From positions 1-64,000 of the forward strand of contig NZ_JAGGQW010000066.1 of the NCBI RefSeq assembly GCF_018613065.1: a stretch of DNA of 64,000 bases. Reading direction: 5' to 3'. Below are positions 8,555 to 18,094 of this stretch, piece after piece (the stretch's first letter is position 1; each line of letters starts with the position of its first letter). The notes under the pieces are model-generated. The model did no database searches, had not been told where the DNA came from, and saw only the letters and a list, made by a program, of their open reading frames with translations. Origin of the DNA: Bacillus sp. ISL-7. GTDB lineage: Bacteria > Bacillota > Bacilli > Bacillales_B > DSM-18226. Both the position numbers and the translations under genes were made by a program.

Positions 8555-10333
8555 CTATTTTCGAGGCACTAAAAAGGAAAATGTCGTTCCTTGACCGAGT
8601 TTACTCTGAACAGAAATATGACCTCGATGTGCATCCATAATATTTTTAGCTATGGCTAGTCCAAGTCCTGTTCCTGCTCTTCCTCTCGTTCGAGCTTTAT
8701 CAGCCTTATAAAACCGTTCAAACACAAAAGGTAAATCTTCTTCAGGAATACCCGACCCAGAATCTTTAACTCTAATCATTACGCCCTTATCTTCTGAAGT
8801 CACACTTAATTTAACAGAACCGCCTTTAGGTGTATGTCTTATGGCATTACCAATTAAATTTGTGAGAACCTGTTCGATTCGATCAGGATCAAAGGAAATG
8901 GAGGTGATTTCATTATCTATCTCTGCAAATAATTGAATTTCATTTTCTTTAGCTAATCCCTGGAACTTGTGGATAATTCGATTGATAAATGAAGAGATAT
9001 TAGTTTCCTCCATTGTTAATTGAAGATGTCCGGCTTCCATTCGGGCTAAATCTAGCAATTCATTGACAAGCCGGCCCATACGCAAGGATTCATCATAAAT
9101 GACCTTTGCCATTTCCTTTTTCTCTTCTTGGGATTCAGCAATATCATCAACAATTGCCTCACTATAGCCCTGCAACATCGATATTGGCGTTCTAAGCTCA
9201 TGAGAAACGTTTGCAATAAAGTCTTGTCTCATTTTATCTAACTGTCTTTCCTCAGTCATATCCCTCAGAACGGCTACTGCACCGCGAATAAAACGGTTAC
9301 TATATAATGGACTAACTAGGATGACCCAATGTCTGCCTTGGAATGAAATTTCACCCATTTGTTCTGTTTCAGTATCGACCGCTTTCTGAAATAAATCCAT
9401 TACCTCTGGTGGAATGGCCTCGGAATCCGTACTAATTCCACCCATTTCATAATACCAATATTGAAGAAAGCGGTCTGCTGGAGGATTGGTGATTAGAATC
9501 GCCCCATCCCGATTAAAGGTAATAACACCATCTGCCATACTGCTTAGGATACTCGATAATTGCTCTTTTTCTTGGCTAAGTGCACTCATATTGAATTTTA
9601 ATTGTCTTCCCATTTGATTAAATGCAGTCGCTAGTTCCCCAATTTCATCATGTGTAAGGATGGGTACTTTTGTATCGAATTTCCCTCTGGCCACTTCAAA
9701 GGCTGCTTCTCTCATCTTTCTTAAGGGAGCTGCAATTCTTGTGGACAAAAAGAAGGCAAAAATAGTTGTAAGGATAATAGCTACACCCGCAACAAGTAAA
9801 ATAAATTTAGTTGTTTCATGGGTTGTTTCTTGCATTACTTCTAATGATTGATAAATAAAAACGGCACTTTTTTCTTCCCCGGGCAAATGCAAAGGTACAC
9901 CAATAATTGAATACTTAGCATCCTTTTTATCTTCCTTAAAGGAAAGCGTGGAAATCTTTTCAACAGTCCTATCTTTTTTTAATACTTGTGATAATTTCGG
10001 GTCATTTTTAATATCAGTAAAGGATAACCTATTTGAAAGATTCGTGTTTGGGGAGTAATAGACTTCACTCTCATTTTTAACAATTACTACATTGTTGACA
10101 TTATCAATAATTTCCCAAGATATCTCTAATCCAAGTGGTAATTTTTCATTAGGATGTTTTTCTAAAACATTCGCAATTTTCTCAGCTGTATTGGTCAAAT
10201 CCTTTTTCATCTCAAGAGTATTGTAGTTTTGGAAAAATTCGAGAAGCATGATTGTTAAGATGAATAGCACAAAAGATACTAATAAAAGGATCGTTAACCA
10301 TAGCTTTCCTACAACACTTCTTAATAATGTCAT
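8555..10333 (-). CDS. resE: Sensor histidine kinase ResE
   Basis: A 592-residue membrane kinase: TM1 about 11-33, extracytoplasmic sensor, TM2 about 177-199, HAMP about 200-250, PAS about 255-365, HisKA with phosphoacceptor H378 (NVSHELRTP), and HATPase with N, G1 and G2 boxes ([28 protein letters not shown]). It phosphorylates ResD in response to oxygen limitation and nitric oxide. The start overlaps the resD stop by 4 nt. The PAS domain is typical of ResE rather than the related PhoR, which supports the name together with context. Confidence 0.92.
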   Translation of the reverse strand: MTLLRSVVGKLWLTILLLVSFVLFILTIMLLEFFQNYNTLEMKKDLTNTAEKIANVLEKHPNEKLPLGLEISWEIIDNVNNVVIVKNESEVYYSPNTNLSNRLSFTDIKNDPKLSQVLKKDRTVEKISTLSFKEDKKDAKYSIIGVPLHLPGEEKSAVFIYQSLEVMQETTHETTKFILLVAGVAIILTTIFAFFLSTRIAAPLRKMREAAFEVARGKFDTKVPILTHDEIGELATAFNQMGRQLKFNMSALSQEKEQLSSILSSMADGVITFNRDGAILITNPPADRFLQYWYYEMGGISTDSEAIPPEVMDLFQKAVDTETEQMGEISFQGRHWVILVSPLYSNRFIRGAVAVLRDMTEERQLDKMRQDFIANVSHELRTPISMLQGYSEAIVDDIAESQEEKKEMAKVIYDESLRMGRLVNELLDLARMEAGHLQLTMEETNISSFINRIIHKFQGLAKENEIQLFAEIDNEITSISFDPDRIEQVLTNLIGNAIRHTPKGGSVKLSVTSEDKGVMIRVKDSGSGIPEEDLPFVFERFYKADKARTRGRAGTGLGLAIAKNIMDAHRGHISVQSKLGQGTTFSFLVPRK

Positions 10334-11046
10334 TCATTAATAACCTCAAATTTATAGCCTACGCCCCAAACTGTAACAATCATTCTTGCAGCTTGTTCAG
10401 AAACCTTGTTTAATTTTTCACGGAGACGCTTTACGTGCGTATCAACTGTACGCAGATCGCCAAAAAATTCATAATGCCAAACTTCTTTTAGTAACTGCTC
10501 ACGGTCAAAAACCTTATCTGGTGCCTTCGCTAAGAAATAGAGCAATTCATATTCTTTTGGCGTTAAACTTACTTCTTTACCATCTGCTGCTACCCTATGT
10601 GCATCATTATCAATGGTTAAGTGTGGGAATACAATGACATCTTTCGTTGTCGTTTCCGTTTGCAGGTAACTTGTTTGTGAAGACCTTCTTAACAAGGCCT
10701 TGACACGCAGGACTACTTCCCTTGGACTAAATGGTTTGACTATATAGTCATCAGTGCCCACTTCAAAGCCTTGGACGCGATTAATTTCTTCCCCTTTAGC
10801 AGTAAGCATGATTACCGGTGTTGCCTTCTTTTCTCTTAATTCACGACAAACTTCAATTCCGTCTTTCCCTGGCATCATTAGGTCAAGAAGAATGACATCA
10901 TAGTCATTAGCAAACGCTTTTGCTAATGCCTCGGTTCCATCTTCTGCTTCATCAATTGTATAGTCTTCACGCTCTAAATACATTTTTAATAAACGGCGAA
11001 TCCTTTCCTCATCATCTACAACTAAAATTTTCACGTCTTTTTCCAT
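10330..11046 (-). CDS. resD: Response regulator ResD
   Basis: OmpR/PhoB-type regulator of 238 residues: receiver domain 1-120 with phosphoacceptor D55 ([10 protein letters not shown]), acidic pocket DDEE near 11, conserved T and K (MLTAKG, YIVKPF), then a winged-helix DNA-binding domain (about 140-235). It activates respiration and anaerobic genes, including resABC. I place the start at the ATG at 11046, because GGGGGGA lies 6 nt upstream; the longer form from 11061 would start inside that site. Confidence 0.93.
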   Translation of the reverse strand: MEKDVKILVVDDEERIRRLLKMYLEREDYTIDEAEDGTEALAKAFANDYDVILLDLMMPGKDGIEVCRELREKKATPVIMLTAKGEEINRVQGFEVGTDDYIVKPFSPREVVLRVKALLRRSSQTSYLQTETTTKDVIVFPHLTIDNDAHRVAADGKEVSLTPKEYELLYFLAKAPDKVFDREQLLKEVWHYEFFGDLRTVDTHVKRLREKLNKVSEQAARMIVTVWGVGYKFEVINE

Positions 11047-11168
11047 TATTAATCCCCCCATGGAGTTTATTTTACAAAACGCTATTGTTTTATGCCATAT
11101 TTTCGTGAAATAACTCCTATAAAAAGTGTCAATAATTTGACAACGCTAACAACACTTTTAAATTTTAT

Positions 11169-11198
11169 AAAAAGCCTTCACTTTTTATAAGTGAAGGC
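11169..11198 (-). terminator. Intrinsic terminator between resC and resD
   Basis: Perfect 10-bp arms GCCTTCACTT and AAGTGAAGGC with a 5-nt loop, then TTTTTATAAAA on the minus strand. It would end most resABC transcripts, so resDE probably has its own promoter in the following 120 bp plus some read-through. Confidence 0.85.
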
Positions 11199-11232
11199 TA
11201 TAATAATTTACCCAAGTCCTAATTGTGAATGT

Positions 11233-12417
11233 TTACCCCGCATAGGAATGTAAGCCAGCAATAACGAGATTGACTGCAACAAGGTTAAACATAATTATGA
11301 CAAAGCCGATTACTGCTAACCAAGCAGATTTTTCGCCATGCCACCCTTTGGATAGACGAAGATGTAAAAATGCTGCATAGAATAACCATGTGATTAAGGC
11401 CCAAACTTCTTTTGGGTCCCATCCCCAGAATCGTGACCAAGCCATTTGCGCCCAAATCATCGCAAAAATGAGTGCACCTAGAGTAAACACTGGAAAACCG
11501 ATTAATACAGAGCGATAGCTAATTTCATCAACAAAGTCTAGTTTAATGTTTTTAACAAGCGGTTTTAGTGCTGCAGCAATTCGTTTTCGCAATATCAATC
11601 TAATTAGGCCATAAATAACGAGTCCGGCCATTAATGACCAAATGACTGTATTTAATTTTTTGGCATTAATAAAAGCTGGTACCTCGAACAAAGGCTTAAA
11701 TCCGTCTTTTGTTAATAAGTCTCCTTCATGAGGACCAGAAATGGCAGGCATCGTATATTCAACAATAGCCTGGTTATCATGTTTATCAACCCAATTAAAT
11801 TTCTCATGGTAACCCAACCCTGAAAATAGTGAAGATACGGCAACGAAACCAAGTACGGCAACAAGTGAAAACATGACTATTTCAAGCCAAAAGGTTTGTT
11901 TGTTGGATTTTGTTTGATCAATTGCCTTTACGAGATAAATAAGCCCTGCCGCAAAGCTAATTGCTAGAATAGCTTCCCCAATCGCCGCAGTAGTTACGTG
12001 AATATGCAGCCAATAACTTTGTAATGCGGGTATTAATGGCGTAATATCCCTTGGAAACATACTAGCATAAGCGATAACCAATAGGGCGACAGGCATTGTA
12101 AATAATCCTAGTAAGGTTGTTCGATAAATAAAATAAATGACAATAAAAGCACCTACAAGCGCCATTCCGAAGAATGTTGTGAACTCAAACATGTTACTAA
12201 CTGGAGCGTGCCCCGCAGCTATCCATCTAGTGATAAAGTAACCCAATTGCGAAACAAAACCAACAATTGTTAACAGTACAGCAATCTTCCCCCATCTGTT
12301 GGTTCCTTCCTTTTCATTCGATTGCTTCTTTGATTTAATAGACCCTCCGAAAAATAGGGTTGCAACTAAATATATTATAAAAGAAATAAATAATAAATTA
12401 CTACTTATTGTTGCCAA
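11233..12417 (-). CDS. resC: Cytochrome c biogenesis protein ResC (CcsA family)
   Basis: 394 residues with about eight membrane segments and the tryptophan-rich haem-handling motif [14 protein letters not shown] near residue 325. It is the CcsA half of the System II haem lyase that attaches haem to apocytochrome c on the outer membrane face, together with ResB. Its start follows directly after the resB stop (adjacent codons). Confidence 0.93.
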   Translation of the reverse strand: MATISSNLLFISFIIYLVATLFFGGSIKSKKQSNEKEGTNRWGKIAVLLTIVGFVSQLGYFITRWIAAGHAPVSNMFEFTTFFGMALVGAFIVIYFIYRTTLLGLFTMPVALLVIAYASMFPRDITPLIPALQSYWLHIHVTTAAIGEAILAISFAAGLIYLVKAIDQTKSNKQTFWLEIVMFSLVAVLGFVAVSSLFSGLGYHEKFNWVDKHDNQAIVEYTMPAISGPHEGDLLTKDGFKPLFEVPAFINAKKLNTVIWSLMAGLVIYGLIRLILRKRIAAALKPLVKNIKLDFVDEISYRSVLIGFPVFTLGALIFAMIWAQMAWSRFWGWDPKEVWALITWLFYAAFLHLRLSKGWHGEKSAWLAVIGFVIIMFNLVAVNLVIAGLHSYAG

Positions 12418-14052
12418 CTAGACACTCTCCTTATCCTTAGGTTTATCAGTATCTTCCCTTTGAACTTGATCGTCTGGCATTTCAAGTTTCGTATCTGTCA
12501 AAACTGTTTCAATTTCTTTTTTTAGTCCATACCAATTTTTGTTTGTATGAGCTGCAATCCAAATTTGTCCATTTTTGTTTTGAATCCAAATTCGACGGTG
12601 GTTCCAATAGGCTCCTTGTATGACGCCAATCATAAATATGATTCCACCTAATATAATCGCCCATAATGTTGAATCCTTCCGAACAATAAATCCTGAAACA
12701 TTCTTTGTTTCGATTCCTTTAAATGCCATTTTATATTGATTAGCCCCAAATGGCTCGATGGTTTGCTTGATGGCAACGAAACTTGTTTCCCCTTTTGGCT
12801 TTTCAGGGGATACCATCCGAAAGACAAAGGCAGGGTTGTTTGGAACACGTGATTTTGTTGTTGGCTCCCCATTTTCCGCAAATTCGAAATCTGGAAAGTA
12901 GTTTAGAATTTCAACAGAATACCCATTACCAAGATCATACTTCATCTTCGGATCTGTAAGATCAATTTTAAGATCGTTTATGGCTTTTTTCGTATTTTTA
13001 TTTGTTAATGAAAATGACATCGTATTGAGTTCATTTCGGAATGAAGCTTGGAAGACAGAATAACCTTCAAAGGTGAGAGGGAGATTTACTCTTACCTTAT
13101 ATTCTGTTACTTTCTTGAGCTTTGGTTTCTCGCCAGGTAGGTTATTTCCAACACGCTTATAAAGAACAACATTCGATTGATAATTTTTCACAACATCCCC
13201 AGCCTGACTTATAGCCTTTTCAAATGTTTTGTCTTTATTTTTATCATAGTGTTCTAAAATGAATTTGTTATTTTGGAGATAGAACTGTCCCTCTGTCTCA
13301 GGAACAAGAGCTGTTTCTCCCTCTCTGACCCAAAGGTTCTCATTTACATACATTCCAGGTATAAAACGCAGCATCCCGCCGAGTAAGAAAATAATTAATC
13401 CAACATGGTTTACATACGGACCCCAGCGAGAAAAACGCCCTTTTTCAGCTAAGATATCTCCATTTTCTTCGCGGACATGGTAACGTCTTGCCTTTAAATG
13501 CTTCTTAATTATCGTAAGATCATTTTCATCTGCACTTTCGTTCACACCAAAAATGCGTTGACGTTTTAAAAAACCTTCGTGTCTTGTAACCCTTTGGGCC
13601 TTAAGGGCCTTATATAATGGAACCACCCGATCGAGACTACAAATGACCAAGGATATACCGATCATCGCAATTAATAATAAATACCACCAGGAACCATATA
13701 AATTATTAAAACCTAATTGGTAATATAATTTACCAACCCAACCATATTCTTGCTCGTAATAAACATCTGCAGGCAAGTCTATATACATTTCCTGCGGCAA
13801 AATCGTACCAAGTGATGAAGCAATTAAGGTAATAATAATCAGCCAAACGCCAACCTTTACTGATGAAAAAAAGTTCCATATTTTATCAATAAATGTTTTA
13901 TTATATGTTTGTGAACGTCTTGCACTTCCTTCATAGCGCATATCGAGAAGTTCTGCAGGGTTAATTTTCTCATCCAGCACTTTTCCGCATGCCTCACATA
14001 AAACAGTTCCATGTGGATTTACATGCCCGCATTCACATTTAACATCTTTCAT
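12418..14052 (-). CDS. resB: Cytochrome c biogenesis protein ResB
   Basis: 544 residues from the ATG at 14052, chosen because GGGAG precedes it; the longer form from 14070 has no ribosome site. The N-terminus has a four-cysteine zinc-ribbon-like motif (CECGHVNPHG then CEACG), followed by three clustered membrane segments, a large extracytoplasmic domain, and one C-terminal membrane segment near residue 470. It is the Ccs1 partner of ResC in the haem lyase. Length matches B. subtilis ResB. Confidence 0.93.
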   Translation of the reverse strand: MKDVKCECGHVNPHGTVLCEACGKVLDEKINPAELLDMRYEGSARRSQTYNKTFIDKIWNFFSSVKVGVWLIIITLIASSLGTILPQEMYIDLPADVYYEQEYGWVGKLYYQLGFNNLYGSWWYLLLIAMIGISLVICSLDRVVPLYKALKAQRVTRHEGFLKRQRIFGVNESADENDLTIIKKHLKARRYHVREENGDILAEKGRFSRWGPYVNHVGLIIFLLGGMLRFIPGMYVNENLWVREGETALVPETEGQFYLQNNKFILEHYDKNKDKTFEKAISQAGDVVKNYQSNVVLYKRVGNNLPGEKPKLKKVTEYKVRVNLPLTFEGYSVFQASFRNELNTMSFSLTNKNTKKAINDLKIDLTDPKMKYDLGNGYSVEILNYFPDFEFAENGEPTTKSRVPNNPAFVFRMVSPEKPKGETSFVAIKQTIEPFGANQYKMAFKGIETKNVSGFIVRKDSTLWAIILGGIIFMIGVIQGAYWNHRRIWIQNKNGQIWIAAHTNKNWYGLKKEIETVLTDTKLEMPDDQVQREDTDKPKDKESV

Positions 14053-14071
14053 TGAAAAAACTCCCAACAAC

Positions 14072-14596
14072 CTAAGGTTTTATTTTCTCCATAAATTCCC
14101 TGATTTTCTCTTCTGTTAACTCACCGGTGTAATATTTAACGACCTTGCCATTCTTATCAATCAAAAATGTAGCTGGCAGCGGATCAATTCCATAAGTATT
14201 CATTACTTCCTTATCTGTATCAATCATAATCGGAAAATCCAGCTTAAGACGGTCAGCAAATTGATTAACTGCAAGTTTAGATTCTTGAATATCTACTGTT
14301 AAAACTTGTACCCCTTTGTCCTTATACTGATGATACTGATTATTAATATACGGCATTTCCTTTTTACAAGGCGGGCACCATGTTCCCCAGAAATTTAAGA
14401 AAACCCCTTGGCCGCGATAATCTGAAAGCCGATGTTTATTTCCTTGCATATCAACTAATGCAAAATCAGGAGCTAAGCTATCAACCGCTACTTTTTGTTT
14501 ATTATCTTGTGTAAAATTAGCATATAGCGTATAAACAACGGCAGCCCCTAGTAAAAGTAGTATGATAGTTCTTACAACTAATCGCCGCTTTTTCAA
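14072..14596 (-). CDS. resA: Extracytoplasmic thiol-disulfide oxidoreductase ResA
   Basis: A 174-residue TlpA-like thioredoxin with an uncleaved N-terminal membrane anchor (about 8-27) and the active site WCPPC (C74, C77). It reduces the CXXCH cysteines of apocytochrome c before haem attachment. First gene of resABC; spacing to resB is one base between codons. A promoter with possible ResD sites lies upstream. Confidence 0.94.
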   Translation of the reverse strand: MKKRRLVVRTIILLLLGAAVVYTLYANFTQDNKQKVAVDSLAPDFALVDMQGNKHRLSDYRGQGVFLNFWGTWCPPCKKEMPYINNQYHQYKDKGVQVLTVDIQESKLAVNQFADRLKLDFPIMIDTDKEVMNTYGIDPLPATFLIDKNGKVVKYYTGELTEEKIREFMEKIKP

Positions 14597-14636
14597 TTAA
14601 TTCCCCTCCAGTAAATCACATGACACAGTTTGTCTA

Positions 14637-14688
14637 ATTATAGCATTTTACAACACAAATACCGTGTAAATGAAGAATAGCATTTGTG
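14637..14688 (-). promoter_or_regulatory. resA promoter with candidate ResD-binding repeats
   Basis: On the minus strand a perfect TATAAT lies at 14642-14637 with no good -35 at 17 bp. Upstream, CACAAAT (minus, 14688-14682) and ATTTGTG (minus, 14660-14654) form a 7-bp inverted repeat resembling the TTTGTGAAT half-sites reported for ResD. A weak -35 with activator sites is what a ResD-dependent promoter would look like. The assignment is inference. Confidence 0.45.
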
Positions 14689-14694
14689 ACGGTT

Positions 14695-15432
14695 TTATGA
14701 ATTTTTTTTGGTTGAGCCTAACCCCAGTGCCCTTAGCTGCTTTACTTCATGCGGGGTTAGCTCTCTTGCATCGCCCGTTTTTAAACCATTTAGTGTTAAG
14801 AAGGCATATCGTTCACGCTTTAATTTCAATACATCATGACCAATTGCTTCAAACATCCTTCTAACTTGACGATTTCTACCTTCATGGATGGTTATTTCAA
14901 CAATGGCCGATTGTTTTTTATTATCTGCTGAAAGCAATTTCACTCTAGCTGGAGCTGTTTTTCCATCTTCTAGACGGATTCCCTTTTCAAGCTTCCTTAG
15001 ATTTTCCTTTGAGGGAATGCCTTTTATTTTTGCAACATAAACTTTGTCTATTTCACTTTTCGGATGCATGAGTAAATTAGCAAATTCTCCATCATTCGTT
15101 AACACTAATAATCCTGATGTATCATAATCAAGGCGGCCAACGGGATAAATCCTTTCTTTTAAATGCGGAAAGAAATCCGTCACTACCTTTCTGCCCTTCT
15201 CGTCGTTCACACTTGAAATAACTCCTCTTGGTTTATATAAAAGGAAATAAACAGGTTCTTCTTTCTCAATCTGTATTTCATTTACCTCTACCTTATCAGA
15301 TGATGATACCTTCAGACCAAGCTCTGTAACAACCTTTCCGTTAACCTTTACACGCCCTTCTTTAATTAAATCCTCAGATTTCCTTCTTGAAGCAATGCCC
15401 GCTCGAGCAATTACTTTTTGCAATCTTTCCAT
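14695..15432 (-). CDS. rluB: 23S rRNA pseudouridine synthase RluB
   Basis: 245 residues: S4 RNA-binding domain (about 1-60) and RsuA-family catalytic domain with GRLDYDTSGLL, catalytic D102. It converts a uridine of 23S rRNA helix 89/90 region to pseudouridine. Position between spmB and resA matches B. subtilis ypuL/rluB. The start ATG has GAGGTG upstream. Confidence 0.93.
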   Translation of the reverse strand: MERLQKVIARAGIASRRKSEDLIKEGRVKVNGKVVTELGLKVSSSDKVEVNEIQIEKEEPVYFLLYKPRGVISSVNDEKGRKVVTDFFPHLKERIYPVGRLDYDTSGLLVLTNDGEFANLLMHPKSEIDKVYVAKIKGIPSKENLRKLEKGIRLEDGKTAPARVKLLSADNKKQSAIVEITIHEGRNRQVRRMFEAIGHDVLKLKRERYAFLTLNGLKTGDARELTPHEVKQLRALGLGSTKKNS

Positions 15433-15456
15433 TCATTCCACCTCGAATTTATCTGT

Positions 15457-15486
15457 ATAAAAAATAAGATGGCTCCATAGAGCCAT
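15457..15486 (-). terminator. Terminator-like hairpin in the rluB leader
   Basis: 7-bp arms ATGGCTC (15469-15475) and GAGCCAT (15480-15486) with a 4-nt loop are followed on the minus strand by CTTATTTTTTATAC. It lies only about 35 nt upstream of the rluB start and well past the spmB terminator, so it may act as an attenuator of rluB. No known ligand-binding motif was recognised in the leader. Confidence 0.45.
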
Positions 15487-15605
15487 TGGTTTCTTTTCAG
15501 AAATAGTAATTTCCTTATTACTAGGGTAACGAACACAGAAACCTATCCTAATGAATTATGACATAATTTCTTCACTTTTCAAAGTCACGGGTATTATTAC
15601 AGAAA

Positions 15606-15639
15606 AATATTAAAATAGCATGTTCAAATTGAACATGCT
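15606..15639 (-). terminator. Terminator of dacB-spmA-spmB
   Basis: 9-bp arms AGCATGTTC and GAACATGCT (15617-15639), then a T-rich tract on the minus strand, just beyond spmB. Confidence 0.8.
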
Positions 15640-15652
15640 CATTCATTTTATA

Positions 15653-16189
15653 TTATTTTGTTCCAAAAAACATCGATACTACTATAATTGCAGCGATAAT
15701 TCCGACTACGTCGGCAAGTAGACCCACTTTTAGGGCATCCCCCATTTTTTTTATACCAACTGCGCCGAAATAGACAGTTAAAACATAAAAGGTTGTGTCT
15801 GTACTCCCTTGCAAAACAGAAGCCAGGCGGCCAATAAATGAGTCTGGCCCATAAACGCCAATTAAATCACTTGTCATTCCCAGTGCAGCATTTCCAGAAA
15901 TAGGCCTGATAATCAATAATGGCACTATTTCCGCGGGTACTCCAATTGATTTCATCATCGGTCGAATCCAATTCATTAAAGCGTCTAATGCACCGGACGC
16001 TCGAAAAATTGAAATGGCCACAAGCATACCAACAAGGAAGGGGATAATTGAAAAGGCAATCTTAATGCCCTCTTTTCCACCTTCAACAAAACTTTCATAG
16101 GTTGGGACGCGTTTGAAGGTACCATATAATAGAATAAACCCAATTAGTAAGGGGATAAATGTTAACGAAATAATCGATATCATCTCCAT
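15653..16189 (-). CDS. spmB: Spore maturation protein SpmB
   Basis: 178-residue membrane protein with about five hydrophobic segments and the nucleoside-recognition (Gate) fold seen in SpmA/SpmB. With SpmA it is needed for full dehydration of the spore core in B. subtilis; the transported substrate is unknown. It follows spmA by 6 nt in the dacB-spmA-spmB operon. Confidence 0.92.
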   Translation of the reverse strand: MEMISIISLTFIPLLIGFILLYGTFKRVPTYESFVEGGKEGIKIAFSIIPFLVGMLVAISIFRASGALDALMNWIRPMMKSIGVPAEIVPLLIIRPISGNAALGMTSDLIGVYGPDSFIGRLASVLQGSTDTTFYVLTVYFGAVGIKKMGDALKVGLLADVVGIIAAIIVVSMFFGTK

Positions 16190-16195
16190 GTTTTT

Positions 16196-16783
16196 TCATC
16201 CTTTTCTGCTTCTGCGATAATAGAAATAACGGTCAATTAAGATTGCACCTAACGCAGAGATAATGGTTGCTATAATCGTTGGAACGACTATCTCAGTAGG
16301 AGATGCAGAATGATAATTAATTCTTATCGCAATGACAGTTGTTGGAATAATGGTAATACTTGCAGTATTAATTGCTAAAAAGGTAACCATGGATCTGCTC
16401 GCTGAATCCTTTCCCCCATTTAACTTTTTTAGTTCTTCCATCGCTTTAATACCAAGAGGAGTGGCTGCATTTCCCAAACCGAACATATTAGAAATCATAT
16501 TTGATAAAATATAGCCCATTGCTGGATGGCTAACAGGTACGTCAGGAAATAATCGTTTGACAAGCGGTCGAAACAGTTTAGATAGACGTTCTAAAAGGCC
16601 GGACTCCTCCGCGATCCGCATCATTCCAAGCCAAAAGACGAGAACGCTGATAAGTCCAATACAAAGGGTCACCGCTTCTTTCGCCCCATCAAATATTGCT
16701 TTATTCACTTCAGCCATCGTCCCATTGATTAGCGCGAAAATAAACCCAACAACAGTCATAAACACCCAGATATAATTAACCAT
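16196..16783 (-). CDS. spmA: Spore maturation protein SpmA
   Basis: 195-residue membrane protein of the same Gate-domain family, with the conserved stretch NMISNMFGLGNAATPLGIKA in the middle. Works with SpmB in spore core dehydration. Its start overlaps the dacB 3' end by 8 nt. Confidence 0.93.
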   Translation of the reverse strand: MVNYIWVFMTVVGFIFALINGTMAEVNKAIFDGAKEAVTLCIGLISVLVFWLGMMRIAEESGLLERLSKLFRPLVKRLFPDVPVSHPAMGYILSNMISNMFGLGNAATPLGIKAMEELKKLNGGKDSASRSMVTFLAINTASITIIPTTVIAIRINYHSASPTEIVVPTIIATIISALGAILIDRYFYYRRSRKG

Positions 16784-17921
16784 TCGACTTTACACCAATA
16801 AAGATCAGAAAAATTTCCTTTACAAAATCCAACAACCCTTTTTTCTGCTCGGGCACATTCTGATAGTAGATCGGAGTTTCTTGAACAACTCTACCATCTA
16901 AGTAAACTGCTGCCTTTCCAACAATTTCTTCATTCTTCTTGTCATTTTCAAATTTTTTGACAGGCTTATTCAACTTATATTTAATAGAAAATAAGTCCAT
17001 TTCCTCCTTCGTTACAGGATAAACAATTGTTTTCTTTACGTATAAATGATTCTTATAATACTTATTTTTTACATCCTCAATTTTACCCTCAGGTAATACT
17101 TCAGCCATATCAAACCCTTTAAATCCACTCTCATACATGGAAATATGATCATTCCAATCGTCTGGTCCGTCCAAGGTTACTGCAATTAGGCTCATATCTC
17201 CCTTTGTTGCAGATGTTACCAATGTCCTTTTGGCTCGTTTGGTATAACCTGTTTTCCCACCTGTTGTATATTTATACTTTGTTAGCAAGCGGTTTTTATT
17301 TTTCCAGACACGGTCCCAATCTTCTGTGGGGTTTGGTGCTCTATATACCTTTGTACCAGAGATTTTCTTAAAAGTTTTATCCTGCATGGCATAGCGCATT
17401 AACACGGCCATGTCATAGGCTGTTGAGTAATGGTCCTCACGGTCATCAAGTCCATGTGGATTGGCAAAATGGGTATTTAACATCCCGATTTCCTTTGCCT
17501 TTAGATTCATTAAATAGGAAAATCCCTCTACACTTCCCCCAACATATTCGGCGATTGCTACAGCCGTGTCATTTCCGGACCTTAGCATCAACCCATATAC
17601 TAAGTCCTTAAGCTTAATTTTTTCGCCTGGCTTTAAATAGACTGACGATCCTTCTGCACGAGTCGCTTGTTCGCTAACTTTTACATATTGATTCATTTTC
17701 CCCGATTCGATTGCTAGTTTCGCAGTCATTATCTTCGTTATACTTGCGATTCTTCTTTTTGTGTAGGCGTCTTTCTCATAAAGGATACGACCTGATTTCT
17801 GCTCTATCAAAACCGCACTTGCTGCACTTACGGAAACTGAAGCATCCACCTTTTGAGGAATGTTAGCAATGAATATTGAGACTATGAGGGAAAACATAAC
17901 TAGCTTCCAAATCATTCTCAT
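16776..17921 (-). CDS. dacB: Sporulation D-alanyl-D-alanine carboxypeptidase DacB (PBP5*)
   Basis: 381-residue low-molecular-weight penicillin-binding protein with signal peptide (about 1-27), catalytic S60-ITK (SxxK), SGN near 115 and KTG near 222, and a C-terminal amphipathic end. It trims stem peptides of spore cortex peptidoglycan and so limits cross-linking. It heads an operon with spmA and spmB. In B. subtilis this operon is sigma-E dependent; the sequence GCATAAACT on the minus strand about 90 bp upstream is a poor -10 candidate. A repeat-like segment lies between it and the gene. Confidence 0.92.
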   Translation of the reverse strand: MRMIWKLVMFSLIVSIFIANIPQKVDASVSVSAASAVLIEQKSGRILYEKDAYTKRRIASITKIMTAKLAIESGKMNQYVKVSEQATRAEGSSVYLKPGEKIKLKDLVYGLMLRSGNDTAVAIAEYVGGSVEGFSYLMNLKAKEIGMLNTHFANPHGLDDREDHYSTAYDMAVLMRYAMQDKTFKKISGTKVYRAPNPTEDWDRVWKNKNRLLTKYKYTTGGKTGYTKRAKRTLVTSATKGDMSLIAVTLDGPDDWNDHISMYESGFKGFDMAEVLPEGKIEDVKNKYYKNHLYVKKTIVYPVTKEEMDLFSIKYKLNKPVKKFENDKKNEEIVGKAAVYLDGRVVQETPIYYQNVPEQKKGLLDFVKEIFLIFIGVKSNG

Positions 17922-17950
17922 TAGATTAACCTCGTCCCCTTGTAAAGTTA

Positions 17951-17983
17951 TCTAGCTTCAGTGCCAAGGAAGGCACTTCTGCA
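17951..17983 (-). repeat. Divergent copy of a short interspersed repeat
   Basis: On the minus strand TGCAGAAGTGCCTTCCTTGG followed by CACTGAAGCTAGA has the same layout as the repeat copies at 27864, 33451 and 45276: a GCxGAAGYGCC head and a GCTAGA tail. It also contains the small hairpin GTGCCAAGGAAGGCAC. The match is weaker than in the other copies. Confidence 0.45.
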
Positions 17984-18046
17984 TTTCATTTTTCTTGTAC
18001 AAGTTTATGCAGGACGAGGCTTGTTATGACAATTTGCAGAAGAAAA

Positions 18047-18078
18047 ACAAAAGCAGACGACAATTTGCCGTCTGCTTA
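18047..18078 (-). terminator. Terminator of the superoxide dismutase gene
   Basis: Arms AGCAGACG and CGTCTGCT pair, with CAAATTG between, and run on the minus strand into TTTTGTTTTT. Confidence 0.8.
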
Positions 18079-18094
18079 TTGATTTTTTAATACC

